Positions 17,518 to 26,870 of a DNA stretch of 64,000 nucleotides are shown here, in pieces. The stretch is taken from the NCBI RefSeq assembly GCF_015674855.1, contig NZ_JADMLG010000025.1, forward strand, positions 1 to 64,000, in the 5' to 3' direction. Numbering within the stretch: the first letter of the stretch is position 1; the number at the start of each line of letters is the position of its first letter. The position numbers and the translations under genes were made by a program. Below the pieces are notes generated by a model. It made no database searches. It was not told the DNA's origin and was given only the letters and a program-made list of their open reading frames with translations. The DNA comes from Nocardia bovistercoris (GTDB taxonomy: Bacteria; Actinomycetota; Actinomycetes; Mycobacteriales; Mycobacteriaceae).

Positions 17518-20500
17518 GTGGCATCGAGTTTCGAACGCGTAGTCGAAGTGTGGCCAACGGGGAGTAGGGGACAGAAGTTCGGCACCGGATTCCTACTCGG
17601 TAGCCGAAAAGCTCTGATAGCAAGGCATTCGCTGCCGGATGACGCCGTGGCCGTGGAATTGCGGACGGTAGGCGGTCCGCGTCGTCCCGCGAGGGTCATT
17701 TGGCGCGGTACCGGGGATCTGGACGGGGCGCTCGTCGAACTGCTCGACGGACCCGAGTTGACCATGCCGGTGTTCGGCCGCGTGACCGGCAGTGCCGAAC
17801 TGACCTGTTCGGGCGTCGGGTTCCCGGCCGCGTTGACCTTCGAGGAGAAGCCGAACAGGCCGAACGCGGAGGTTGAGACCATAAGGGAGAGCTATCGTTT
17901 CGTCGGCACGGTGCGGCCGGGCACCGGCCTCAAACGTGGCTGGCAGCTACTGTCTCTCACGGAAGTGGTTCGGGAGAACGAGACAGGTGGATCGCGCTGG
18001 AAAGGTACTTCCGGCGCGGCGGTGTTCTGCGCGGACCTCCTGATCGCGATCGTCGTGCAGGACGCCGACATGCGGACGGGCACGCAACTGTGGATGGTCC
18101 CCGTGGCCGCCTTTCTCGCCGATCCCGGTTTCCGCACCGCATTGGGCGTCGCGGTAAGGCTCGAGTCGGTCGAGCTTTCCCCGTTCTTCGCGCGTCACGA
18201 GCGCGGTCCACGCACCCCCGCGACCCTGCTGCGTCCTGATGCCGGTGTCACCCGATTCCGAGGTCGAGAACTGCTTCTGGAGGAACTGTCCGAGCGATGG
18301 CTCGCCACCGACGAGCTGCTTTCGGTGCACCTCGTCGTCGGGCCGGGCGGCCAAGGCAAGACGCGCCTCGCGCGCGAATCATGTCGTCGAGCACGCGATC
18401 TCGGTTGGGTAGCGGACTTCGTGCACGCCGTTCCCGAAGCGCTCGGCACCGCGATCACCCGGACGATCGTTCCGTTGTTGGTAGTGGTCGACTACGCCGA
18501 GACCAGGTCCGAGGAACTGGGCAGGTTGCTGGTCGAGGTCGCGCGACGTCACGACGGGCCACCCGTCCGCCTGCTGCTGCTGGCCCGCTCGGAAGCGGAA
18601 TGGTGGAGCCGATTCCGCGTCGAACACGCGGAGACCGAACACCTCCTGCTGGCCGCGCGAGTGACCGAACTCGGCCCGCTGGCGACATCACCGGAAGCTC
18701 GCGACACGGAATTCGCACTGGCCCGCGCCGAGTTCGCCGCCGCCCTGTCACTGCCCGACCCCGCGACGCCGCTGCGGGTGCTGCCCGCCGACAGCACGGT
18801 GCTCGCCGTGCACCTGGCCGCGCTGTCCGAGGTGCTGCGCGGCAGCGAGGCGCCGGGCAGCCGTACGGCGAATATCCGGCCCGAGGAGGTGGTTCTCGGA
18901 CACGAGCGACGGTACTGGAAGCAGGCCGCCGCCGATCGCGGACTGAAACTCGACCGAGGCACGATGGATCGAGTCGTTGCCGCCGCGACACTGTTCGGCG
19001 CCGCCGACAAGACGGCCGCCGGCAGAGTCATCGCAGCGATACCCGATCTCGCGCACACGAAGAAACGCCGCCGCGAAGTCCGCGAATTCCTGCGCCACTT
19101 CTACCCGTCGTCGGAAACCTATTGGGGCACAATCCAGCCCGACAAACTCGGCGAATACCTGATCGCTCGGGAGGCCGCCGCCGATCGGGATCTCGTGCCC
19201 GAACTGATCGACGCGGTCATCGAAGACGATGGTGCGGAGCAGATCACGCACGCGCTGCGGGTGCTGGTCGCGGTGGCGGCCGATCACGAGCAGCAGGCGG
19301 CGGATCTCGTCGACCTCATCTCGGAACGTCCCCGTGCACTCGCCGGACCCGCCGCCCGGTTGGCCACGGCGACCGCGAACCCCGTTCCGCTGGTGGCCGC
19401 GATCGGTCGCATACTCGACGAGCCCGCCTGGACGCCGGCCGATCTGGTCGGGCTCGGGGAGAACCTGACAGTGAAGAGTCAGGTTCTCGGTCGACTCTCG
19501 CTGGCCTACTCGGCACGTGTACTGGACAGCACCGATGAGCACAGCGAGCAGCTTCCTGCTGTACTGAACGACCATGTAATATTCCAGGCTGCGTTGGGAG
19601 ATTACGAAGAGGCGACACAGACAATCGCTAGGCTGCAAGCCGCTTCGGTCAATATCTCAGCGCCCGAAGAGCGTGCGATGAACGAAATAATGGTAGCTGC
19701 TCATCGTTCCAAGCTGCTGTCCATGCAGGGGCGGTATCGGCAGGCGCGAGAAATACTCGAACAAGCGGTTTGGGATAATGCCGATATATTGCCGGATGAT
19801 TATTCCGATCTGTTTTCCAGGATAGACATCGCTACCGCTTATGCGATTGCTCTCATCGGCTGTGAAGAATACCGGCGTGCTACGGAGATCGGCAACGAAG
19901 TCCTCGAAATGATGAATATAATGCACGAGGTTCTCAAGGATAGTGCCGAGTTCTGGTGGTGGTATCACGCGTACGTGCCGCAAGTCGCCGCCATGCAAAG
20001 CATTCTCGGGCAGATCGCAGGCCAGGCCGGAAATCTCGATGAGGGGATTACGCGCTTGGAGCAGACCATCGATATGATGCGACCACTGGTCGAGGATCAG
20101 CCTGATCTGTATGCGCGCGAATATGCTGCTGTGGCGATGAATTACAGCATGTTGCTGTGTCAGGCGGGTCGGAATATCGAGGCGCTTCAACAGATCGACA
20201 TATCGGTCGCGTTGAACCGAGTACTGATGTCGTCTGTGCCGGAGGTCGGTCGGTTCGCGACGCTCTTCTCGCTGTTGGAGCGCGTCGAGTTGTATGCGCG
20301 CCTCGATGAGCCTGATCGCCTGGCGGAAGATATGTCGGAGATCGTCGATATGATCGGCGAAGTCGATGCGCATTTTCGAGGATTGGTGTTTCAATTCGCA
20401 GTCGAGCAGTTCTACGTATTGCACGGACTCGGTACTATTGCGGCCGATGTCACCGTGGCGCTCGGTGAATGTGCTGTGGCGACCGGTATAGCGCTCGCCG

Positions 20501-22782
20501 CCGAATTCCCGCCAGATCGAGCCGAGGTACTGGGAACCACCTCCGATGTCCATATAACATTGTTGCGACTGAAAGGCGACGAGTCGATCGTGCAGGCGAT
20601 CGGCACATATGTTCGGCAGTGGCGTGACGGCGAAATCACCTGGAAACCGCCGGAGCTCGTTCGCGTGCGTAACACCGCCCACGAACGGCGCGCCTACACC
20701 GAGAGCGTCGACCTCACCCGAGCCATGCTCGATGAGGCGGACAGCGGAATGCCGCGAGTCGAGGCGTTGCGAATGCTCTGGACCGCTCTGCACGCCAGTG
20801 GACGCATGGAAGAGGCCGAAACCGCTGTCACCATGGCGATCGAAGAACTCGATGAGGTCGCGGAGTCGGAGAACCGTGACGGGTGGTTCGCCGCGATGCA
20901 TGTCGAAAGGGCCAGGACGTGGACCGCGCTCGCGCGGCCGATCGAGGACCGAATAGCGGAGATTCGACGCGGACTCGCATTGTTCGATCGTGTCTCGCTG
21001 CGTCCTGCGATTCTGGGCGAGGCATACGATGACTACGCGCAACTCATGTGGACAACCTCGAACTGGCCGGAGATGCTGATCGCCGCCCGCGGCCGGATCG
21101 AACTCGGCGGAACCGGGGTGCTGTACCACAAGGCGCTGTGTTACCAAGTGCAGGCGCTGTTTGCGCTCGAGGAGTATGAGGCCGCCGCCGATGCGGCCGA
21201 TGCGGCGCTGATCGAGCTCCACGTCGCCCCTGTGCTGCCCACCGCCGAGGTGACCATCGGCTTCGTTTCCAACCTACGCATGGACGCATTGCATCGGCTC
21301 GGCAGATTCGAGGAGGTCGATCGGTCGATCGAGGCCGCGCGCGCCGAGTTGGCGGCTACCGAAGACTGCGGATGGCGCGTCGAGGGCGCCGCGAACACAC
21401 TCGCACTGGCGTTCCGCCGAAAAGGCGAGTTGCGAGAAGCTCTGCACTATATGGAGAGGGTGCACCGATGCCGCCGTGAGCGTCCCGACGGACAGGGAGA
21501 TCTGGTGCAGAACCTGATATGGGCCGCCGAAGTAGCGAACCGAATCGGTGAGTGGCCCCGCTCGGAAGCGCTCGCGGTCGAAGCCGTCGAGGTCGCCCGC
21601 AGAAACGGACTTCCCGATCGTGGCCCACTGTATTCGCTCTACATCGCGCGCCAAGCCCTCGGCGACGCGGCCGAGGTCATCGCGGTCATCGATGAACTGA
21701 GATCACGCTACGTCGGAGAATTCTCCATGCTGCACCTGCTGGATTCGTGGTCGGCGTGGCAGCATATGCGTCTGGGCGAGACGACGACGGCGGCGGATAT
21801 CGCGCGCAGAGCACTCGGTTACCCGTTTTCGCCGATCACGGTGTCCACATGGGCGCATGGTCAAGCGCTCGGCATCGAAGCGGCTGTCGCGCGAGAGCAT
21901 CTGCCTCCCGGAGAACTTCTGGTGCGGATGCGGACTGCTTGCCCGGAGGCGACGCCGCAGGCCATCGCGATCGCGATCCTCAGCTATGTGGACTCGCTCT
22001 GCACTTTCGCGCGTGACGACACCGTCGTCGATCATTTGGTCGCAGCCGATGATCTACTCGCCGATACCGAGCTGACCGCTACGACTGTCGACGTACGATC
22101 CAGTATCGCGACTTACGGTTTCGCGATCGGAGTCCTACCGGACCCGCTGCCGCACGTACGGCGCGCACTGGCGACCGCCGAGGCTCTCGGCGATCCGGTC
22201 GCACGCGCTCGAGCCGAGAACACCCACGCGTGGATTCTGCACTGGCTGGGGCGCGACGCCGAGGCGGTCGAGCAGACCGAGATCGCGATCGCGGCGGCGC
22301 GAAAGCTGCCGGAGGAGACCGGAATGCGTCACCACCGGCTGTGCTCCGCGCTCGTGATGAGAGCGACCTACCGGGGCGACCGTGCCATGGTCGAGGAGAG
22401 TCTGTCGGACGTGTCGGAGGCGCTGTCGTTGCTCTGGCCACACTGGAAGCCCGACGACCCCGTCGAGGTCAACCGCGCGCAACTGTTCGCGATACGCGCT
22501 CGATGCCATTACCACCGTGGTGATTTCGAGGACGCGAGTGCGGACGTCCGGATCGCGCTCGCCATGAGCCGTCCGTGGATCGGCATCAACCCGCGCATTC
22601 GTGAAGTCGGACTCGCACGAATCCTGACGACCCTGGCTCTCGTACAGGACAAGCGAGGCCAAGACTTCGGTCCGACGGCGACCGAGGCCGCCGCCCTGTG
22701 GAAGCGGGCGGAAGGTCGCGGGCTCGCCCTTCCGCCTTCGGATCCGGCCGTGGTCGCCGAACTGCTGGGCCGATATCGGTAG
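17518..22782 (+). CDS. Trypsin-like protease / STAND NTPase / TPR protein, copy 2
   Basis: 1754 aa from GTG at 17518 (TTG at 17512 possible). Domain order and length match copy 1. The protease triad motifs LIARHSLPD, DLDGALVEL and GTSGAAVF, Walker A GPGGQGKTRLA and the VVVDYAE strand are all kept. The first 640 or so residues are very close to copy 1. The following repeats are much more different, and the DNA from about 19,560 to 20,620 is visibly richer in A and T (for example around 19,740-19,920). Similarity rises again towards the shared C-terminus AAALWKRAEGRG. This fits duplication followed by sensor diversification under selection. Both copies look intact. Confidence 0.9.
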   Translation: MASSFERVVEVWPTGSRGQKFGTGFLLGSRKALIARHSLPDDAVAVELRTVGGPRRPARVIWRGTGDLDGALVELLDGPELTMPVFGRVTGSAELTCSGVGFPAALTFEEKPNRPNAEVETIRESYRFVGTVRPGTGLKRGWQLLSLTEVVRENETGGSRWKGTSGAAVFCADLLIAIVVQDADMRTGTQLWMVPVAAFLADPGFRTALGVAVRLESVELSPFFARHERGPRTPATLLRPDAGVTRFRGRELLLEELSERWLATDELLSVHLVVGPGGQGKTRLARESCRRARDLGWVADFVHAVPEALGTAITRTIVPLLVVVDYAETRSEELGRLLVEVARRHDGPPVRLLLLARSEAEWWSRFRVEHAETEHLLLAARVTELGPLATSPEARDTEFALARAEFAAALSLPDPATPLRVLPADSTVLAVHLAALSEVLRGSEAPGSRTANIRPEEVVLGHERRYWKQAAADRGLKLDRGTMDRVVAAATLFGAADKTAAGRVIAAIPDLAHTKKRRREVREFLRHFYPSSETYWGTIQPDKLGEYLIAREAAADRDLVPELIDAVIEDDGAEQITHALRVLVAVAADHEQQAADLVDLISERPRALAGPAARLATATANPVPLVAAIGRILDEPAWTPADLVGLGENLTVKSQVLGRLSLAYSARVLDSTDEHSEQLPAVLNDHVIFQAALGDYEEATQTIARLQAASVNISAPEERAMNEIMVAAHRSKLLSMQGRYRQAREILEQAVWDNADILPDDYSDLFSRIDIATAYAIALIGCEEYRRATEIGNEVLEMMNIMHEVLKDSAEFWWWYHAYVPQVAAMQSILGQIAGQAGNLDEGITRLEQTIDMMRPLVEDQPDLYAREYAAVAMNYSMLLCQAGRNIEALQQIDISVALNRVLMSSVPEVGRFATLFSLLERVELYARLDEPDRLAEDMSEIVDMIGEVDAHFRGLVFQFAVEQFYVLHGLGTIAADVTVALGECAVATGIALAAEFPPDRAEVLGTTSDVHITLLRLKGDESIVQAIGTYVRQWRDGEITWKPPELVRVRNTAHERRAYTESVDLTRAMLDEADSGMPRVEALRMLWTALHASGRMEEAETAVTMAIEELDEVAESENRDGWFAAMHVERARTWTALARPIEDRIAEIRRGLALFDRVSLRPAILGEAYDDYAQLMWTTSNWPEMLIAARGRIELGGTGVLYHKALCYQVQALFALEEYEAAADAADAALIELHVAPVLPTAEVTIGFVSNLRMDALHRLGRFEEVDRSIEAARAELAATEDCGWRVEGAANTLALAFRRKGELREALHYMERVHRCRRERPDGQGDLVQNLIWAAEVANRIGEWPRSEALAVEAVEVARRNGLPDRGPLYSLYIARQALGDAAEVIAVIDELRSRYVGEFSMLHLLDSWSAWQHMRLGETTTAADIARRALGYPFSPITVSTWAHGQALGIEAAVAREHLPPGELLVRMRTACPEATPQAIAIAILSYVDSLCTFARDDTVVDHLVAADDLLADTELTATTVDVRSSIATYGFAIGVLPDPLPHVRRALATAEALGDPVARARAENTHAWILHWLGRDAEAVEQTEIAIAAARKLPEETGMRHHRLCSALVMRATYRGDRAMVEESLSDVSEALSLLWPHWKPDDPVEVNRAQLFAIRARCHYHRGDFEDASADVRIALAMSRPWIGINPRIREVGLARILTTLALVQDKRGQDFGPTATEAAALWKRAEGRGLALPPSDPAVVAELLGRYR

Positions 22783-22801
22783 CTACCGGCCTGCGCGCAT
22801 G

Positions 22802-23155
22802 TCAGCGCGACGGAATGCCGGTGACCTCGTCGGATACATTCACGCTGGTTCCGTCCGAGGTGACCGGCTTCAGCGCGATCTTCAACCGTTGCGTCGTCGT
22901 GGTGGCGCTGGCGACGGACGCTCCCGCGTTCAGTACCCACAGTTTGATACCCGCGCTCGCCTTGGCGTCGCTGGTGAGCGCGACGGTGAACTCGAGTTCG
23001 ATGTCACCGAGCTGCAACCGGATATCGGATTCGGCCGATGCCGCCACGGCCCTGGACAACTGGGCGCGGACCGCCGCTATCACGTCGGTGAGCTCGAACT
23101 TTTCGGGCTCTCGCAGGGATGGGAGAAGGGGATCGGTTCTTGCCGCCTCGCTCAT
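22802..23155 (-). CDS. Trypco2 (trypsin-co-occurring domain 2) protein
   Basis: 117 aa from ATG at 23155. The core ELTDVIAAVRAQLSRAVAAS, followed by IRLQLGDIELEFTVAL, IKLWVLNAG and a final TTTTQRLKIALKP strand, is what I know as the trypco2 domain. It is named for its recurrent co-occurrence with trypsin-like proteases in predicted NTP-dependent conflict systems. It is convergent with copy 2 of the trypsin-STAND gene (20-base gap). It is probably a partner or regulator of the protease module; the mechanism is unknown. Cytoplasmic, with no membrane segment. Confidence 0.85.
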   Translation of the reverse strand: MSEAARTDPLLPSLREPEKFELTDVIAAVRAQLSRAVAASAESDIRLQLGDIELEFTVALTSDAKASAGIKLWVLNAGASVASATTTTQRLKIALKPVTSDGTSVNVSDEVTGIPSR

Positions 23156-23211
23156 GCGGCCAAGCGTACTCGGTGGACGCCGAATCGAAACGCTCTGCGC
23201 GTGTTTCGGTG

Positions 23212-23622
23212 TCAGTCCATGCGGAAGTCGGCGAAGTCGAAGCCGGGGGAGACCACGCAGCTGACCAGGGCGTAGGTGTGGGTGAGGGGGCGGGCGGATT
23301 GGGTCGCGCCGCCGGGGACGAGCGCTTGTGGGCGCTGGCCCGCCTCGATGTCGGGGCCGAGGATGATTTCCGTGCCCGCGATGTCGAGGGCGAGGGGGCC
23401 GCCTCGGTGCCAGAGCCACACTTCGTCGGAGGTGACGGTGTGCGGGGCGGAGTGTTCGCCCGGCATCAGCAGGAAATAGATGCCGGTTGCGCTGGCACGG
23501 ACGCCCGGATAGCCGTCTGGGGTGAATTCTGTTGTCGTGCGCCAAGTCTCGCGGAACCAACCGCCTTCGGGGTGGGGTTGGAGGTCGAGTGCGGCGGCCA
23601 GGGGCGGGCGGGTGTCGGTCAT
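23212..23622 (-). CDS. DUF985 (Cupin_5) family protein
   Basis: 136 aa from ATG at 23622. LQPHPEGGWFRETWR, IYFLLMPGEHSAPHTVTSDEVWLWHRGGPL and a late CVVSPGFDFADF are typical of the DUF985 cupin family, with conserved Glu and His residues around a small pocket. Function in bacteria is unclear; sugar-acid or nucleotide-sugar isomerase roles have been suggested for relatives. It is a single gene, 56 bases upstream of trypco2 on the same strand, so the two might be co-transcribed, but nothing else links them. Confidence 0.9.
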   Translation of the reverse strand: MTDTRPPLAAALDLQPHPEGGWFRETWRTTTEFTPDGYPGVRASATGIYFLLMPGEHSAPHTVTSDEVWLWHRGGPLALDIAGTEIILGPDIEAGQRPQALVPGGATQSARPLTHTYALVSCVVSPGFDFADFRMD

Positions 23623-23733
23623 CGTTCTACGGTATCCGGTGGTCGTTTCGATCCGTGCCGAGTGAGTGTACGAATACCCATGATTCCGCTATCTCTGTCT
23701 GATCCACTCACCTGATTGTAGATAGAGTGAATT

Positions 23734-24693
23734 GTGGACATTCTGAGCGAGACCGTCGCGGCCATTCGGACCGGTAATCCGGTTTCGGGGATGTTCGTTC
23801 GGCATGCGCCGTGGGGGCGGAGCTATCCGGTGGTGCCCGGTGCCGGATTCCATGTGGTGCTGCAGGGAGCGTGTCTGCTGACTCCGCCCGACGGTATGGC
23901 GGTGCGCACTCTCGGAGATGCGGGGGCCGCGCCCGGTGTGGCGGTGCCGCTCGGAGTGGGTGATGTGGTGTTCCTGCCGCGCGGTGTCGACCATGTCCTG
24001 CTCGACAGTGCGGGCAGCGCGATCACCGAGATCGCGCTGCCCGGCGAGCCGAGGGAACTGCCCGGTCCCGGGGCGCGCAGCGTATTGCTTTGCGGTGCTT
24101 ATGAACTCGGTCGCGCCCGCAGCCATCCGCTGCTGGACGAGCTGCCGGAACTCGTGCACATCCCCGCGCGGCCCGGTCACCACACCGCGCTGCGCGCGAC
24201 GGTCGACCTGCTCGCCGCCGAGGTCGCCGACCCGCGTCAGGGCAGTGACGCGGCCGTGCCCGCCCTGCTGGAAACCCTGCTGCTGTTCCTGCTGCGCGCC
24301 TGGTTCGAGGAGGCGAGCCGCGACCATCCCACCGGATGGGCCGCCGCGTGTACCGACCCGGCCGTCGCCGCCGCCCTGCGTGCGATCCACGAGCATCCCG
24401 CCCGCCCCTGGACCGTGCCCGAGCTGGGCGCTGTCGCGGGCGTCTCCCGAGCCACCCTCGCCCGCCGCTTCACCGCGACCGTCGGCGAACCACCCCTGTC
24501 CTACCTCACCCGCTGGCGCATGCTCACCGCCGCCCGCCTGCTCCGCGACACCGATATCGCGCTGGCCGCCGTGGCCCGAAGAGTCGGCTACACCTCGGAA
24601 TTCGCGTTCGCCAAAGCCTTCAAACGCGAGTACGGACTGCCTCCGGGGCGCTACCGTCACGCGGGTGATGAATCCGTCTTGATAGCAGTGTGA
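23734..24693 (+). CDS. AraC-family transcriptional regulator with cupin sensor domain
   Basis: 319 aa from GTG at 23734. The N-terminal half is a cupin-like sensor (GAGFHVVLQGACLL, GDVVFLPRGVDHVLL) of the AraC-binding type. The C-terminal 100 residues carry the two helix-turn-helix motifs: WTVPELGAVAGVSRATLARRF and IALAAVARRVGYTSEFAFAKAF, ending in LPPGRYR. It is divergent from the DUF985 gene. CTATCT (near 23688) and AGATAG (near 23720) lie in the gap and could form an operator. The target is unknown. Confidence 0.93.
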   Translation: MDILSETVAAIRTGNPVSGMFVRHAPWGRSYPVVPGAGFHVVLQGACLLTPPDGMAVRTLGDAGAAPGVAVPLGVGDVVFLPRGVDHVLLDSAGSAITEIALPGEPRELPGPGARSVLLCGAYELGRARSHPLLDELPELVHIPARPGHHTALRATVDLLAAEVADPRQGSDAAVPALLETLLLFLLRAWFEEASRDHPTGWAAACTDPAVAAALRAIHEHPARPWTVPELGAVAGVSRATLARRFTATVGEPPLSYLTRWRMLTAARLLRDTDIALAAVARRVGYTSEFAFAKAFKREYGLPPGRYRHAGDESVLIAV

Positions 24694-24783
24694 TTCGTAA
24701 TCTCTCCACGAAAAACGATGGCCTGCAATTGGACGCGGTCGAGCCCGGTGCGCTGATCGGGAGGGCCGAATGGAGCGAGCAAG

Positions 24784-25536
24784 TCAACTGAACGGGGAAT
24801 GCGGCCGCGCTTGGAGTTCACCGTCGACGTAGATGTCGACCTTCTCGTTGTAGAAGCAGGCCAGCCCCGCGACCTTCTGACTCTCCGGCAGCGGAGTGCG
24901 GTATATCCAGACGTAGTCCGGATATTCGGTATCGCCGAGCCGAACCGTCCAATAGTCGGCGGTGCCTTTGTAGGGGCAACCGGTGTGGGTCTCGGAGGGC
25001 CGCAGCAGTTCGGTCCGCACGTCCACGAGCGGCAGATAATACCTCGGCGGAAGTCCGGTTTCGAACAGGATGCGAGGAGAACGAGAATCGGCCAGCGTGA
25101 CGCCGTCGATCTCCACGCGGATATGACGTGAACTCGCGAGGATGTCGACGCGCGAATACGGACTGCGCGGGTGAACGTAAACCGGTTCATCCTCCTCGAA
25201 CCACTCGTCCATGGCATCCCATTCGAAGCGGACCAGATCGTTCAACCGTGAAATAGGGGAGTCGAGGTAACGCAGTGCGGCGTCGCGCGCGGTCGTGCCG
25301 GGCACCACCACGTCATAACCGGTGGCCGCTCCGCGACTGGGCGAGTGCCGCGTACTCCCGTTGGGTTCGAGTTCGGCGCGCACATCGGCGACCGGCAGAT
25401 AGTAGGCCGGATAGTGGGGGTTCTCCCACACCAGCACCGGCTGCGCCGAATCCGCCACGACCTGCCCGCCCAGATGAACCCTGACCCGCTTGTGACCGGT
25501 CTCGACCATGACTCGCCCGCGATGCGCCTCGTCCAT
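24784..25536 (-). CDS. Protein with two DUF427 domains
   Basis: 250 aa from ATG at 25536 (an in-frame ATG at 25584 would add 16 residues). Two tandem DUF427 units are visible, each with VRVHLGGQVVADSAQPVLVWE- or IRVEIDGVTLADSRSPRILFE-like strands, a YYLP motif (HYPAYYLPVADVR; LPPRYYLPLVDVR) and a final GTADYW-type turn with TGCPYKG. DUF427 proteins are small beta-rich cytoplasmic proteins of unknown role. It is convergent with the AraC gene. The region 25537-25808 holds no gene that I can support. Confidence 0.9.
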   Translation of the reverse strand: MDEAHRGRVMVETGHKRVRVHLGGQVVADSAQPVLVWENPHYPAYYLPVADVRAELEPNGSTRHSPSRGAATGYDVVVPGTTARDAALRYLDSPISRLNDLVRFEWDAMDEWFEEDEPVYVHPRSPYSRVDILASSRHIRVEIDGVTLADSRSPRILFETGLPPRYYLPLVDVRTELLRPSETHTGCPYKGTADYWTVRLGDTEYPDYVWIYRTPLPESQKVAGLACFYNEKVDIYVDGELQARPHSPFS

Positions 25537-25808
25537 AAGGCCCGACGGTACTCCGTACCGCCCCGCGCGGCGACGCTCGTTCACTCAGCTCGATCGCGGC
25601 AGTGTCCGCCTGCGCCCCCGTCCGTTCGGAAGCAGTGACCGTCGACCGAATCGGGCATCGGTGACCCCACATGACTCGTTCACTCGGCGCACATCGATCG
25701 CCTTCCGAATCGGCCGCCACGGGGCAGCTCCGGTAGCCGACCGACTGTGACGTGGTGCTGCCGTGTGGCGCGATCGTCCCCGAGCCTGTGCGACTCGGGG
25801 TACGGGGA

Positions 25809-26870
25809 TCAGGACGTGGGGACGAGGGGTCTGCGGGGTGTGCCGAACAGTTGGGCGTCCGCGTGCGCGCGTTTGAAGAACAAGTGGGCGTCGTGTTCCC
25901 AGGTGATGGCTATGCCGCCGTGGAGTTGCGTCATCTCCGCGACCACCGTCGTGAATGCTTCCGAGCAGTGCACGCGCGCCGCCCAGATGTCTTCGGATGC
26001 GGTGGGGGCGGCTTCGGCGATGGCCGCGGTGGCCGCGACCGAGGCCGATTCGGCCGATTCCACGAGGACGTACATATCGGCCATACGGTGTTTGAGCGCT
26101 TGGAAGCTTCCGATGGCGCGGCCGAACTGCACGCGCGATTTGGTGTATTCGACGGTGAGTTCGAGGCAGCGCCGAGCCGCGCCGACCTGCTCGGCAGCAA
26201 TTGCGGCCCAAGCGATTTCGCGAAGCCGGGCGGTGAGTTCGGCGGGATCGCGGTCGCCGAGTCGGCGAGCGGTCACGGCGTCGAAGGTGACCTCGGAGAG
26301 TTTGCGGGTGGGGTCCAGGGTGGCCGACGGGCGTCGCGTGATGCCCGCGGCGTCGGCGGCGACTTCGTACAATCCGGCGGCGGTGACCGCGATCAGGGTG
26401 TCCGCGCCGGTGCCGTCGATGACGTAATGTGCCGTGCCGGTGAGTTTTTCGCCCTCGGCGGTGATGCCGGGGGTGTCCCAGCCGTCCGGTCCGGCCCAGC
26501 AGAGCGCCAGCGTCGTCTGCCCTTCGGCGACACCGGGGAGCAGGCGCGCGGCGGCGTCGGCGGCACCGCTGAGCAGGACGGCCTGCACGCCGAGCACGGC
26601 CGAACCGAGCATCGGCACCGCGGCCAGGGTTCGGCCCAATTCGCCTACCACGAGCAGGGATTCGACCAGTCCGGCGCCGACGCCCTCGTATTCCTCTGGC
26701 ACCGCGAGCGCGGCGACCCCGATCTGTTCGCACAGCAGCCGCCACAGCGTCGGGTCGTAGCCGAGTTCCTGCGCGGCTCCCGCCCGCACCGCCGTGCTGT
26801 CGGCGTGTTTGGTGAGCAGGGCCCGCACCGAGGCGATCAGGTCCTTGTGGTCGTCGCGTGTCGCCGTCAT
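25809..26870 (-). CDS. fadE33: Acyl-CoA dehydrogenase, FadE33/IpdE2-like
   Basis: 353 aa from ATG at 26870, of the acyl-CoA dehydrogenase fold. It keeps VEYTKSRVQFGRAIGSFQALKHRMADMYV and a TQLHGGIAITWEHDAHLFFKRA C-terminus. It lies in the KstR2-type HIP block as the last of three consecutive fadE genes (fadE31-32-33 order, as in mycobacteria), overlapping the previous stop by ATGA. In M. tuberculosis FadE33 (IpdE2) pairs with FadE30 (IpdE1) in HIP ring degradation; that pairing is inferred here from synteny. Confidence 0.85.
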   Translation of the reverse strand: MTATRDDHKDLIASVRALLTKHADSTAVRAGAAQELGYDPTLWRLLCEQIGVAALAVPEEYEGVGAGLVESLLVVGELGRTLAAVPMLGSAVLGVQAVLLSGAADAAARLLPGVAEGQTTLALCWAGPDGWDTPGITAEGEKLTGTAHYVIDGTGADTLIAVTAAGLYEVAADAAGITRRPSATLDPTRKLSEVTFDAVTARRLGDRDPAELTARLREIAWAAIAAEQVGAARRCLELTVEYTKSRVQFGRAIGSFQALKHRMADMYVLVESAESASVAATAAIAEAAPTASEDIWAARVHCSEAFTTVVAEMTQLHGGIAITWEHDAHLFFKRAHADAQLFGTPRRPLVPTS

